Source: Rhizobium leguminosarum (GTDB lineage Bacteria; Pseudomonadota; Alphaproteobacteria; Rhizobiales; Rhizobiaceae). Taken from it: a stretch of DNA of 47,696 bases. The notes below the pieces were generated by a model. The model did not search any database and was not told the origin of the DNA. It saw only the letters and a program-made list of their open reading frames with translations. Below are positions 8,234 through 16,547 of this stretch, piece by piece. The translations under genes were made by a program, and so were the position numbers. Location: positions 1 to 47,696 of the forward strand of contig NZ_LWBS01000424.1 in NCBI RefSeq assembly GCF_001652265.1, in the 5' to 3' direction. Position 1 is the first letter of the stretch; the number at the start of each line of letters is the position of its first letter.

Positions 8234-9043
8234 ATGGATCTGAAACTTGAGGAACGGGTGGCGCTGATCACCGGCAGCAGCAAAGGGATTGGCGAAGGGG
8301 TGGCGCGCGGGCTTGCCCGCGAGGGCGCGATCGTCATCATCCATGGTCGCAACAAGGCCAAGGCCGAGGCGGTCGCGCACGACATTGCCGCTCAGGGCGG
8401 AAGTGCCCATGTCGTCATCGGCGACCTGACCAATGACGACGAGGTACAAGGCCTCGTCGATGAGGCGCAGCGGTTGGCCGGGCCGGTCGAGATCGTTATC
8501 AACAATGCGGGCGGCTCCGGCGAAACCGAGGACTGGAGCACGACCCGGCCCGAGACCTGGGCGGCGGGATATGACCGCAATGTCCTCGCGGCCGTTCGCG
8601 TCACCTCGCGTCTACTGCCCGGCATGCGGGCGGCGAAATGGGGAAGGATCATCAATATTTCCAGTCTCGCTGCATTGATGCCTGCCTCCAGGAGACCTGA
8701 TTATGCAGCCGCAAAGGCGGCGATGATCGCGATGACCGCCTCCCTGGCAAAGGCTGTCGCCATGGATGGAATCACCGCGAATACCGTATCCCCGGGCACG
8801 ATCCACAGCGTCAGCCTCGACGAAGCCTTCCGAAAGGTGGCGGTCGATCGCGGACTGGCGGCGCGCGCTCCCTGGGCGGAGGTCGAGCAGATGGTGCTGC
8901 CGATGTTTGCGCAGGTTCCGATGGGACGGGTTGGAACGCTCGAAGAGATTGCTGATGCCATCTGCTTCCTGGTCAGCCCGCGAGCCAGCTACATCACCGG
9001 CGCAAATTTGAGACTGGATGGCGGAATGTGGCCCGGACTCTAG
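8234..9043 (+). CDS. SDR family oxidoreductase
   Basis: A classical short-chain dehydrogenase of 269 residues. It has the nucleotide-binding TGSSKGIGEG near residue 13, NNAGG near residue 90, the catalytic Ser in IINISSLAA and the YAAAKAAM active site (Tyr and Lys) near residue 157, and a C-terminal GANLRLDGG. The arginine at HGRNKAK after the second strand favours NADP(H). The substrate is unknown. It is divergent from and probably controlled by the HxlR gene. Confidence 0.9.
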   Translation: MDLKLEERVALITGSSKGIGEGVARGLAREGAIVIIHGRNKAKAEAVAHDIAAQGGSAHVVIGDLTNDDEVQGLVDEAQRLAGPVEIVINNAGGSGETEDWSTTRPETWAAGYDRNVLAAVRVTSRLLPGMRAAKWGRIINISSLAALMPASRRPDYAAAKAAMIAMTASLAKAVAMDGITANTVSPGTIHSVSLDEAFRKVAVDRGLAARAPWAEVEQMVLPMFAQVPMGRVGTLEEIADAICFLVSPRASYITGANLRLDGGMWPGL

Positions 9044-9095
9044 CTTGTCCCGGCTGCGTGCTCCAGGCGATGCGGCAGAAAGAGGAGGAATTGCC

Positions 9096-10040
9096 TCAGG
9101 CCGTTTCGCCGAGGTGGCGCTGGACCCACTTGATCTCTTCCGATGCCGTGCGCCCGAAATGCCGCTTGAAATCGCGGCTGAACTGCGCCGGGCTTGCGTA
9201 GCCGACTGAAGCCGCCACCTCGGCGATCGTTCTCGTCTGGCGGGCGATCATCAATCTTGCCTCGTGAAGGCGCATCGCCTTGACGTATTGCATCGGACTG
9301 TTGCCGGTCAGACCCTTGAAATGGACATGGTAGGAGGGAACGCTCATGCCGACGTCTCTTGCCAGATCGGTGATCGCGATCTCCGAGCCATAGTTTTCCC
9401 GCAGCCAGGCCAGGCTCTGGATGATTTTTCCGGACCGGCCTTTCTGCTGGAGGGCGGCGATCATCGCGCCGCCTTGCGGGCCGACCAGGACCCGGTAGTG
9501 CAGTTCGCGCAAAATGCCGGCGCCAAGCACATCCGTCTCAACGCTGCAGCGTAGCGCCATCAGCAGGCGCAGCAGCACATCCTCGATATCGCCGGACATC
9601 CTGCTCGACACGAGACTTCTCGGCTCGTCGCCTGGCAGTTCGGCATGTTTTTCCACCTGCAGTGCGATCTCGGTTGCCATCTGCATATCGAACTCGACAT
9701 AGACCGCAAGCAATGGCCGCTCGGGACTGGCCGTCGACGTCATCCGGAATGGGACGGGCAGCGACACTGCCAGATAGTGCTCCTCATCATAGAGGAAGAC
9801 CTCGCCTTCGAGGATGCCCTGCTTGCTGCCCTGCAGGACAAAAACCGCGCCCGGTCTATAGAGCACCGGGATATCGTGGAGCACCGCTTCGGTGCGCAGG
9901 ATGCGGACGGAATTAAGCGCTGTCGGATTGTATCCGTGACGGGCGGCGAGACGTCCGGCCAGCGCGACCATCTCCCCTCGCCTGGATGGGCCGCGATCAC
10001 CTTGCATAGGATTTGGCAACATATTCAGAGGATCCGCCAT
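9096..10040 (-). CDS. AraC family regulator with AraC_N domain
   Basis: A regulator of 314 residues. The N-terminal two thirds match the AraC_N type (VLYRPGAVFVLQGSKQ, DEEHYLAVSLPVPF). The last 100 residues hold two helix-turn-helix units: ITDLARDVGMSVPSYHVHFK and TIAEVAASVGYASPAQFSRDF. Relatives commonly activate a divergent dehydrogenase gene. ATG 10040 is used; a shorter start at MLPNPM is possible. It faces the SDR gene at 10102. Confidence 0.85.
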   Translation of the reverse strand: MADPLNMLPNPMQGDRGPSRRGEMVALAGRLAARHGYNPTALNSVRILRTEAVLHDIPVLYRPGAVFVLQGSKQGILEGEVFLYDEEHYLAVSLPVPFRMTSTASPERPLLAVYVEFDMQMATEIALQVEKHAELPGDEPRSLVSSRMSGDIEDVLLRLLMALRCSVETDVLGAGILRELHYRVLVGPQGGAMIAALQQKGRSGKIIQSLAWLRENYGSEIAITDLARDVGMSVPSYHVHFKGLTGNSPMQYVKAMRLHEARLMIARQTRTIAEVAASVGYASPAQFSRDFKRHFGRTASEEIKWVQRHLGETA

Positions 10041-10048
10041 CGAAGCAC

Positions 10049-10077
10049 GGGATTCTTCATACTATTTGTCAAATCCC
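10049..10077. promoter_or_regulatory. Inverted repeat GGGATT-N17-AATCCC
   Basis: A 6-bp inverted repeat in the 61-bp gap between the araC-type and SDR genes. Its half sites lie about 23 bp apart centre to centre, near two helical turns, as expected for a dimeric regulator. It is a candidate binding site of the AraC-type protein. Confidence 0.35.
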
Positions 10078-10101
10078 ATCCTCAATCAAGGAATAACGCT
10101 G

Positions 10102-10929
10102 ATGTCAGGAAAGACCTTCTTCATCACCGGATCGAATTCCGGCTTCGGGCTCGCCATCGCGTCTGCGGCTCTTCAGGCGGGCCACAGGGTGATTGGCACC
10201 GTTCGCTCAGAATCCTCACGCACAGCGCTCGCCAAAACCCTCCCCGCCCTGCGGCCGGTCGTCTGCGACGTCACGCAGTTCGACCGTATCGATGATGTCG
10301 TCGGCCACGCGGAAGACGAACATGGGCCGGTCGACGTGCTGATCAACAATGCCGGCTACGGCCATGAAGGTGTGCTCGAGGAGTCGCCGATCGAAGAGAT
10401 GCGGCGTCAGTTCGACGTCAACGTCTTCGGCGCCGTCGCCGTCGCCAAGGCGTTTCTGCCGCGGTTTCGCACGCGGCGCCAAGGGTTCATCGTCAACGTC
10501 ACGTCGATGGGCGGCATGATCACCATGCCCGGCATCGCCTATTACTGCGGCAGCAAGTTTGCGCTTCAGGGCATATCGGAGGTGATGCGGGCGGAAATGG
10601 CGCCGTTCGGCGTCCATGTGACCACCCTTTGCCCCGGCTCCTTCCGGACGGACTGGGCCGGACGATCGATGGTCCGCACCGAGCGGTCGATCGCCGATTA
10701 TGATGCCCTTTTCGATCCGATCCGCGAGGCGCGACAGGCCGTCAGCGGCAAGCAGCGCGGCGATCCCGCCAAACTGGCCGCAGCGGTTTTGGAGCTCATC
10801 GAATCCGATAATCCGCCGCCGCAGCTTCTGCTCGGCAGCGACGCCCTCAAGCATGTGTCGGAGAGGATCGTTCGCCTGCAGCAGGAGATCGAGGCGTGGA
10901 AATCCGTCACCGTTTCGACCGACGGCTGA
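10102..10929 (+). CDS. SDR family oxidoreductase
   Basis: A short-chain dehydrogenase of about 275 residues starting at ATG 10102 behind AAGGA. It has ITGSNSGFGLAIA near residue 8, NNAGYGHEG near residue 83, the Ser of VNVTSMGG and the YYCGSKFAL active site (Tyr and Lys) near residue 153. The N-terminal GTVRSES loop suggests NADP(H). It belongs to the group annotated as oxidoreductases divergent from AraC_N regulators; the substrate is unknown. Confidence 0.88.
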   Translation: MSGKTFFITGSNSGFGLAIASAALQAGHRVIGTVRSESSRTALAKTLPALRPVVCDVTQFDRIDDVVGHAEDEHGPVDVLINNAGYGHEGVLEESPIEEMRRQFDVNVFGAVAVAKAFLPRFRTRRQGFIVNVTSMGGMITMPGIAYYCGSKFALQGISEVMRAEMAPFGVHVTTLCPGSFRTDWAGRSMVRTERSIADYDALFDPIREARQAVSGKQRGDPAKLAAAVLELIESDNPPPQLLLGSDALKHVSERIVRLQQEIEAWKSVTVSTDG

Positions 10930-10954
10930 CGGCGGAACATCAATCAGCCAGCTC

Positions 10955-11194
10955 TCATTGGATGATTTTCCCATCCTCGGCCGCCTCCAGCTTCCGCCTG
11001 AGCGCCCGTTCCTGTTCAAATGTCTTGTGCGGGAAGTGTTCCCAACACCACCAGCGCATTGGCACGGCCGGGGATGGGCTGTGGCCCCAGCCTCCCCATT
11101 CCTTGCAGCCTGTGCCGTCAGCAAGCCGGCGCTCGCAATAATGCTCAACGATCACATTGGCGCCGGGCGCACTCGAATGGCCTTCGATGCTCAC
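10955..11194 (-). CDS. Conserved hypothetical small protein
   Basis: A 79-residue protein with no family I can name. It contains two cysteine motifs (EHYCERR and GCKEWGGWG), a tryptophan-rich centre (MRWWCWEHFPH) and a charged C-terminal helix (FEQERALRRKLEAAEDGK). Its ATG overlaps the stop of the upstream gene by four bases (11191-11194), a sign of translational coupling. The Cys/His content could bind a metal, which is only a guess. Confidence 0.6.
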   Translation of the reverse strand: MSIEGHSSAPGANVIVEHYCERRLADGTGCKEWGGWGHSPSPAVPMRWWCWEHFPHKTFEQERALRRKLEAAEDGKIIQ

Positions 11195-11511
11195 GGGTGC
11201 GCCGTCCTGCGTTTCCCGCTCTTGATGCTCTCATAGATCATTTCGAGCCGCCTTGAGGCGACGTAGGCACTGTCTTCGTATCCAGCCGACGGCCAATCCA
11301 GTCGATGGCTGCCGTCTGTCGCCACGATCCAGAACCATCGATTATCGATCCCTCCGCCTGCCTGTGACCGGAATATCCTTCCGATCTGGGCATCGCCGTC
11401 AAAAGCGACGTAATCGTCGCCGGGTTTCTCCTTCCAGGCGTGCCGCCATTTATATTTGATTTCCCGGCCGCTGACATATTCCCACGATTTCCAGGTGATT
11501 TGTTCTGGCAT
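11191..11511 (-). CDS. Conserved hypothetical protein
   Basis: A protein of 106 residues from ATG 11511, preceded by AGGACAGGACGA. It is rich in aromatic residues (ITWKSWEYVSG, RWFWIVATDG) and ends in a basic tail. There is no signal peptide or membrane segment. It is the first gene of a two-gene unit with the small protein at 10955 and lies downstream of the SRAP gene on the same strand, with 73 bp between. I do not recognise a function. Confidence 0.6.
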   Translation of the reverse strand: MPEQITWKSWEYVSGREIKYKWRHAWKEKPGDDYVAFDGDAQIGRIFRSQAGGGIDNRWFWIVATDGSHRLDWPSAGYEDSAYVASRRLEMIYESIKSGKRRTAHP

Positions 11512-11584
11512 GCGTCGTCCTGTCCTCTCGCGAGGTCCCTTTGACCGCATGGTTGATGGATGGCTCCCGCCCGAGCCAGTGAAT

Positions 11585-12304
11585 TCAGATCAGCGTCGGT
11601 TCCGGATCGGGGTCGATCGGATCGATGATGTCAGCCGTGTCATTCTTGGGCGAACCCACATTGCGGCCGATCGGCCACATGGTCATCAGTTCCGCCGGGA
11701 ACGGCTTCATCAAATCGGCCGGATCAGGCTCCGGCGATAGCCAGCGCTCGTAATCTTCGCGGTGCAGGACGACCGGCATGCGGTCATGGATCTGCGCCAT
11801 CATCGCATTCGGCTCACAGGTGACGATTGCGAAGTTTCTGATGTCTACGCCTTCCGGGCTGCGCCAAATCTCCCAGATGCCGGCGAGCGCAAAGGGCGAG
11901 CCGTCAGCCATGGCGATCGCATAGGGCTGCTTGTTCTTGCCGGTGCCGAAGATATCCTTCCACTCGAAGAAGCCGTTGATCGGCACCAGGCAACGGCGCG
12001 ACCTGTAGGCCGAGCGGAACAGGCCGTTGGTACTGATGCCCTCGCAGCGCGCATTGATCGGCGGCGGCCGGCCACCCGGCTTCATCCATGCCGGCATCAG
12101 ACCCCAGCGAGCGCTGGCGAACACCGGCCCCATGATATCCGGCTCGCGGACCATGTCGCGAATGATGATGGGATAATCCAGCGTCGGCGCGCCGTTGTAG
12201 CGCGGAAATCGGTTCCCGAGCGCATCGATCGCGCCTCGCTCTGCGAAGGCGAAATTGCGCACCAGCTCTTCAAGCGATGTCTTGATATAGACGCGGCCGC
12301 ACAT
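11585..12304 (-). CDS. SRAP family abasic-site protein (YedK/HMCES type)
   Basis: A 239-residue SOS response-associated peptidase domain protein. The start at 12304 puts the catalytic Cys at position 2 (MCGRVYI), which in the family forms a thiazolidine crosslink with abasic sites in single-stranded DNA. Other family residues are the Asn in RYNGAPT, Asn/Arg in PINARCEGI, the Glu of GFFEWKD and the His of IHDRMPVVL. It protects replication forks from abasic lesions. A frame extending to 12316 would bury Cys2 and is rejected. A LexA-type box lies 26 bp upstream. Confidence 0.92.
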   Translation of the reverse strand: MCGRVYIKTSLEELVRNFAFAERGAIDALGNRFPRYNGAPTLDYPIIIRDMVREPDIMGPVFASARWGLMPAWMKPGGRPPPINARCEGISTNGLFRSAYRSRRCLVPINGFFEWKDIFGTGKNKQPYAIAMADGSPFALAGIWEIWRSPEGVDIRNFAIVTCEPNAMMAQIHDRMPVVLHREDYERWLSPEPDPADLMKPFPAELMTMWPIGRNVGSPKNDTADIIDPIDPDPEPTLI

Positions 12305-12329
12305 CCAGAACTCCACTCCTATATTAGAT

Positions 12330-12344
12330 GTTCTAATTATGTTC
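12330..12344. promoter_or_regulatory. SOS (LexA) box GTTC-N7-GTTC
   Basis: The 15-base sequence GTTCTAATTATGTTC fits the alphaproteobacterial LexA consensus exactly. It sits 26 bp upstream of the SRAP start codon, where it would block transcription. It indicates DNA-damage induction of the SRAP gene. Confidence 0.8.
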
Positions 12345-12466
12345 TGGGTATTCGGGGCGAGTCAAGGCCGGTCGCTACAACCGATGCCGCCATTACTTTC
12401 ACCCAAGTCAAGGTGAAGCCGGTCACCGCCTCGACGACGGCCGACGGCAAAAAAACTGCGTTCCGC

Positions 12467-12495
12467 TTGACAACCATCCTACTGGAAGGTAGATA
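12467..12495 (+). promoter_or_regulatory. Sigma-70 type promoter of the TetR gene
   Basis: TTGACA at 12467-12472 and TAGATA at 12490-12495 are separated by exactly 17 bases. The expected start of transcription, about seven bases beyond, falls on the ATG at 12502. The message would then be leaderless, in line with the lack of a ribosome site. The operator 12479-12492 lies inside the promoter. Confidence 0.6.
12479..12492. promoter_or_regulatory. TetR operator CTAC-N6-GTAG, site 1
   Basis: CTACTGGAAGGTAG lies between the -35 and -10 elements of the tetR gene. The same CTAC-N6-GTAG pattern recurs at 13141-13154 before the next gene, with a different core. Two such sites flanking one TetR gene suggest autorepression and control of the downstream gene. 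Confidence 0.6.
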
Positions 12496-12501
12496 AGCGC
12501 C

Positions 12502-13092
12502 ATGAGCAACCTTTTGACGACGTCCGACGAGATCCTGGCCTCCGCCAGAGCACTGATCATGACCGGAGGATATAACGGCTTCAGCTATGCCGATATTGCT
12601 GCCGTCGTCGGCATCCGCAAGGCCAGCATCCATCACCACTTTCCGAGCAAAACCGATCTGGTGCGGACGCTGGTCGTGCGATATCGCGAAGATGCCGAGG
12701 CGGGTATCGCGGGCCTGGAGCAAGAGGTGCGGGATCCGCTCGCGCTCCTCCAGGCCTATGCGGGCCACTGGGCCCAGTGCATCGAGGACGCCAGCCGGCC
12801 GTTTTGCGTCTGCGCCCTGCTGGCAAGCGAACTGCCGGCGCTGCCGCCGGAGGTCGCGGGCGAGGTCAAGGCTTTCTTCCGCTTTGCGTCGAGATGGCTG
12901 ACCTCGGTCATGGAGCGAGGCTTGAAGGACGGCAGTTTGAAGCTGTCGAGCGCACCGCGCGTCGAGGCTGAAGCCTTCATGGCCTCCGTCCACGGCGCCA
13001 TGCTTTCAGCCCGTGCTTACGGCACCCCCGAGATCTTCGCCACCATTCTCGCCCCCACCTTGGAGCGGCTGTCTCCGACCGCCGCTCGATAA
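12502..13092 (+). CDS. TetR family regulator
   Basis: A 196-residue repressor. The helix-turn-helix is at residues 12-55: ARALIMTGGYNGFSYADIAA, VGIRKASIHHHFPSKTDLV. The C-terminal domain contains GHWAQCIEDASRPFCVCALLA, a layout seen in regulators of small oxidoreductase or efflux genes. Cysteines in this segment might sense reactive compounds, which is conjecture. The ATG at 12502 coincides with the predicted transcription start. The target is probably the periplasmic protein gene 72 bp downstream. Confidence 0.88.
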   Translation: MSNLLTTSDEILASARALIMTGGYNGFSYADIAAVVGIRKASIHHHFPSKTDLVRTLVVRYREDAEAGIAGLEQEVRDPLALLQAYAGHWAQCIEDASRPFCVCALLASELPALPPEVAGEVKAFFRFASRWLTSVMERGLKDGSLKLSSAPRVEAEAFMASVHGAMLSARAYGTPEIFATILAPTLERLSPTAAR

Positions 13093-13140
13093 AGTTCCGG
13101 GCGGAATAAAACCCGGAGCGACAAACGACGTTCAGTGAAA

Positions 13141-13154
13141 CTACCAACTAGTAG
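13141..13154. promoter_or_regulatory. TetR operator CTAC-N6-GTAG, site 2
   Basis: CTACCAACTAGTAG matches the half sites of the tetR operator at 12479-12492 but not its core. It sits 10 bp before the ATG of the periplasmic protein gene and overlaps its AGGA ribosome site. Confidence 0.6.
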
Positions 13155-13164
13155 GAAGAATAAC

Positions 13165-13794
13165 ATGATCAAGAACATTCTCCCCGCCCTCCTCCTGGGG
13201 CTCACCGCTATCTCGTCGGCCGCCCTTCCGGCAGCGCCTGTCCACGCCGAAGACCAGAAACCCGAGCAGGTCCATGTCAGGGGCAGCATCGTCAGCTACA
13301 GCGGCTCCGCTCTCACGGTGAAGACCCGCGAGGGAGAGACCGTCGAAGTGACGCTTGCCGACGGCTGGAAACTGGCGAGCGTTGCAAATGCTGCGGTTAC
13401 CGACATCAAGCCGGGCGACTTCGTCGGCATCGCATCGCTGCCGAGCGCAGGCGGCGGCGACGGCGCGCTTGAGGTGCTGATCTTCCCGCCGGCGATGAAA
13501 GGTGCCGGTGAAGGCAGCTACGCCTGGGACCTCAAACCCGACAGCAGCATGACCAATGCAACCGTGGCCGACGCCGTCAAGGGCGTCGATGGCCGCACCG
13601 TCACCGTCTCCTATCACGGCAAGGAAAAGAAGATCTCCATTCCGGACGGCACGCCCGTCGTGACCATCGCTCCGGCCACCAAGGACGGTCTCGTTGCCGG
13701 CGCCGTCGTCTTCATCCCCGCCGAGAAGGCTGCATCAGGCCCCCTCGCCCATCAGGTGCTTGTCGGGAAAAATGGCGTGGTCCCGCCCATGTGA
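13165..13794 (+). CDS. Periplasmic protein with DUF5666-like repeats
   Basis: A 209-residue exported protein. The first 29 residues form a signal peptide cleaved after PVHA. Small beta-strand units follow, of the kind RGSIVSYSGSALTVKTREGE, with LADGWKLASV and DIKPGDFVGI. A related unit recurs later (VDGRTVTVSYHGKEKKISI). This is the layout of metal- or ligand-free beta-barrel DUF5666-type domains; no activity is known to me. It is preceded by a shared TetR operator, so it is inducible. A membrane protein gene follows 236 bp downstream. Confidence 0.75.
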   Translation: MIKNILPALLLGLTAISSAALPAAPVHAEDQKPEQVHVRGSIVSYSGSALTVKTREGETVEVTLADGWKLASVANAAVTDIKPGDFVGIASLPSAGGGDGALEVLIFPPAMKGAGEGSYAWDLKPDSSMTNATVADAVKGVDGRTVTVSYHGKEKKISIPDGTPVVTIAPATKDGLVAGAVVFIPAEKAASGPLAHQVLVGKNGVVPPM

Positions 13795-14030
13795 CCACGT
13801 CGTCGCCGGTCGGCCGGGCCGCCCCCGGTTCGACCGGCGATTTACCAGGGAATGCCGCCTGACCGGCAGGCGAGGCACCCGAACGACGGAGAACGTCGGT
13901 TCGACAGCCACCCGTCGGCGCTCGGGCAGTGCAGGCAAACCCATGAAACCCAATCTCGATGACGGACCACACCGCTCATGTCGGTGGGCCGCCCTATCAG
14001 ACCAACACCATCACATTCAGGAAAGAGATC

Positions 14031-14609
14031 ATGATGACCGATTATACAAATGCCGTCGCGCCTGGCGACAGGGAAGAGTGGCTGACGCGCTATTACTTCA
14101 CTCGCGCAGCCTTTTCTGCAATCTGGGTCGCAGCCGCCTTGACGGCCGGCCGCCAGTCGCCTGCCGTCGCGGCAGCATTGCTGATCCTCTACCCGGCCTG
14201 GGATGCCGCCGCCAACCTCATCGACGCAGCGCGGAACGGCGGCCTGGCAAACAACCGCAGCCAGGCGATCAACGTCGCCGTCAGCGCGGTGACGACGGCT
14301 GCCGTGATCGTCGCGCTGACGATGAGCATGAACTGGGTTCTCGGTGTCTTCGGCCTCTGGGCGATCTTTTCCGGCCTGCTGCAGCTTGGAACCGCTGTGC
14401 GGCGCTGGAAGACCAATGGCGGCCAGTGGGCGATGATCCTCAGCGGCGGCCAATCCGCTGTCGCAGGCGCCTTCTTCATCGCCCAGGCGCAAATGCCGGA
14501 AGCGCCGTCCATTGCCAACATCGCCGGCTATGCCGGCCTCGGCGCCTTCTATTTCCTGGTCTCGGCCATCTGGCGGAGCGTCACGCAGATGCGGCGAAAG
14601 CGGGTCTGA
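14031..14609 (+). CDS. Integral membrane protein (DUF308-like)
   Basis: A 192-residue membrane protein starting at ATG 14031 with GGAAAGAG upstream. After a short soluble leader (DREEWLTRYYFTR) it has about six hydrophobic segments, including SAIWVAAALTAG, AVSAVTTAAVIVALTMSM and AGYAGLGAFYFLVSAIW, with a basic end. It resembles DUF308-type small inner-membrane proteins. It may be cotranscribed with the exported protein gene upstream. No transport signature is visible. Confidence 0.75.
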   Translation: MMTDYTNAVAPGDREEWLTRYYFTRAAFSAIWVAAALTAGRQSPAVAAALLILYPAWDAAANLIDAARNGGLANNRSQAINVAVSAVTTAAVIVALTMSMNWVLGVFGLWAIFSGLLQLGTAVRRWKTNGGQWAMILSGGQSAVAGAFFIAQAQMPEAPSIANIAGYAGLGAFYFLVSAIWRSVTQMRRKRV

Positions 14610-14753
14610 GCCCAGCCGAGAGTGGGAGATCTCCCGGGCGGGGTCGGGCCGGCGAGCCGCGTCGGAGCGGCCCGCCCTTACCGCTTATGTCCAGTCATTT
14701 CATGAATGGTGGGTGAGGCGCGTTGTGCGCCGATTGTGATGTGAAAGCATCGA

Positions 14754-15198
14754 TCAGTCGGGACCAACGTTGTAAACTGGGAATTTATAATAGCTGCATC
14801 TGCTCATCGAAAAGAACGCCGCTCCATCACCTATTTCTTGGCGTACAAGCTCCCATTCGAAGGTGTCGTCGCCACCGAACCCGCCAAGCAACGCCATCAT
14901 GGTCAGTTCCTTTAATGGTCCTGGAGGATACACGGTGCCGTACACGATTGCCTCCTTTCCAGGGTATTTGCCTTTGATAACTCTCTTGATCTCCAAATCC
15001 ACTCGTATCATGCGCGTCGGAGCGCCTTCCGTCACCAGCAAACCGGATTCGCCAATCGACAGCGATTTCACGCGCGCCTCCACCACGATCTTCGCTTTCG
15101 CCAGCAGTTCATTCTGAGGAGGGCATGGAACCATTCCGGCTGCTGGCCTTAGACCAACAGCCAATAAAGCAAGAATTTGCTGTGAAGCTCAGTCGCAT
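14754..15198 (-). pseudogene. Exported hypothetical protein, signal peptide out of frame
   Basis: The minus-strand frame downstream of 15164 encodes about 136 residues with a hydrophobic start (ILALLAVGLRPAAGMVPCPP), then KAKIVVEARVKSLSIG and IRVDLEIKRVIKGKYPG. These read as a small exported domain with a possible Cys site. The only good ATG (15198, MRLSFTA) is one base out of frame, and a TGA closes the correct frame just upstream of the hydrophobic segment. A single-base change has probably disconnected the signal peptide. A TTG at 15164 could still start a shortened product. Confidence 0.5.
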
Positions 15199-15354
15199 AT
15201 GCGGGTTCAGGAGCGCTCTCGGCATCGATGTCTTTCCTTATGCATAGGCGTGTCTATTTCGCCTTGATTGCGCGAGGCTGAAACGGACATCCTCATTCAA
15301 TCGCATAAACCGACGCCTTATCCTGAACCTTGCGAAGCCCCTTATAAGTGGCAT

Positions 15355-15632
15355 GTCCCCAACCTCCGTCATCCCAGGCCTTGAGCCACTGCCGTCAGGC
15401 TAAAAATATGGACTAGCTGCATGGTGTTGATTCTGCCCGTTTTTAGGTGTTCGCGGCGTTTGAGACACGCCTCGGCCCGGGAGATCGCCGAAACCAGCCC
15501 CTCATCCGCCTGCCGGCACCAACCGGGGTCGAACCACGGGTCTCGACCCGTCCTTCGGACCCCCGCAGGCGGGGCGAAGGGACATGCCGCACCGGCTTCG
15601 CCCAACCTCGACGTTGCGTTTGCCACGTCCCC
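15355..15632. repeat. Dispersed rhizobial intergenic repeat, copy 2
   Basis: The diverged partner of 3798-4071, in the same orientation. The central palindrome of copy 1 is replaced here by a GGGTCGAACCACGGGTCTCG insert, and a further inverted piece follows to about 15690. The 15199-15875 gap contains only this and the shorter repeat at 15739. No gene is supported there. Confidence 0.7.
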
Positions 15633-15738
15633 TCTCCCCGTTTTTACGGGGGTCCGGAGGACGGGTCGAGACGAGTGGCTCGACCCCAGCAAGGCTAGGG
15701 TGTGGGGCAGCCATTGGCACCAACCCAACAGCAGTGGG

Positions 15739-15797
15739 TCAAGCCCGAGGAGGACGGATCGTGGGGTGGCGTCTGGAGCAGGACAGCGACGTATCCG
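15739..15797. repeat. Short dispersed repeat, partner of 17574-17624
   Basis: AAGCCCGAGGAGGACGGA, GGGGTGGCGTCTG and AGCGACGTATCC occur here in this order and recur with the same order and similar spacing at 17574-17624. It is an intergenic repeat with no coding potential that I can support. Confidence 0.6.
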
Positions 15798-15875
15798 GAC
15801 ATGATCGGCGACGGCTCTCCGTTGAAGATGCGCGGTCCACATCCGGTAGCCGATGCATCATCCGACGGAATGTCA

Positions 15876-16469
15876 TCAGCCCCGCATAGGCGCGTTGCTT
15901 CCCGCATCCACGATCGCCTGGACAACAAGCGCGATGCGTTTGTCACGCATGCCGGGCCGAATGCGGCCTGAACGTTCGAGCTCGGCAAGCCCATGCAGGG
16001 CTGCCCAGAAGGTCTCAGTCACGATCTCCACATCGGCACAGAACGGCGACACGGCTGCTGCAATGGCGTCGAAACCGGCCCGAAGTTCCGATCTCGTTTC
16101 AGCCTCGGCGAACTGCAGTTGGGTCGGCAGGATAAACATCGCCTCATAGAGTGCCGGGCGACTGAGTGCGAAGGCAAAATAGGCCATGGCGACATCCATG
16201 AGAGACTGTCGTCGCCCGTTCGCCCCGCCTGCCGCTTCCCGAAGAACGGTTGCGAGCTCCTTGAAGCCCTCGACGGCAACTGCGGCAACGATGGCGTCCC
16301 TGCTCGCGAAATGCGAATAGAGGATTGGCTGGCTGTATTCGATCTCCTTGGCCAGGCGGCGGATCGTCACGGCATCCCATCCTTCGCTCTCGGCGACGGC
16401 ACGGGCTGCCGCGACAATGCGGTCTTCGCGCCCTGCCCTTTCCCGACTTTTTCGCTCTGCGATCCCCAT
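15876..16469 (-). CDS. TetR family regulator
   Basis: A 197-residue repressor with a basic leader (ERKSRERAGREDRIV), a helix-turn-helix spanning AVAESEGWDAVTIRRLAKEI and QPILYSHFASRDAIV, and a TetR_C_33-like ligand domain (PALYEAMFILPTQLQF, VTETFWAALHGLAEL). It is divergent from the DUF4267/DoxX-like pair at 16613. Two strong palindromes in the shared region are its likely operators. Confidence 0.88.
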   Translation of the reverse strand: MGIAERKSRERAGREDRIVAAARAVAESEGWDAVTIRRLAKEIEYSQPILYSHFASRDAIVAAVAVEGFKELATVLREAAGGANGRRQSLMDVAMAYFAFALSRPALYEAMFILPTQLQFAEAETRSELRAGFDAIAAAVSPFCADVEIVTETFWAALHGLAELERSGRIRPGMRDKRIALVVQAIVDAGSNAPMRG

Positions 16470-16547
16470 TGCTCGATCTCCATGCCCCCGGCTCCATGCC
16501 CGCGCAGGGCTAGCACCCCATCAAAGATTATACCAACGCTTGACTAA

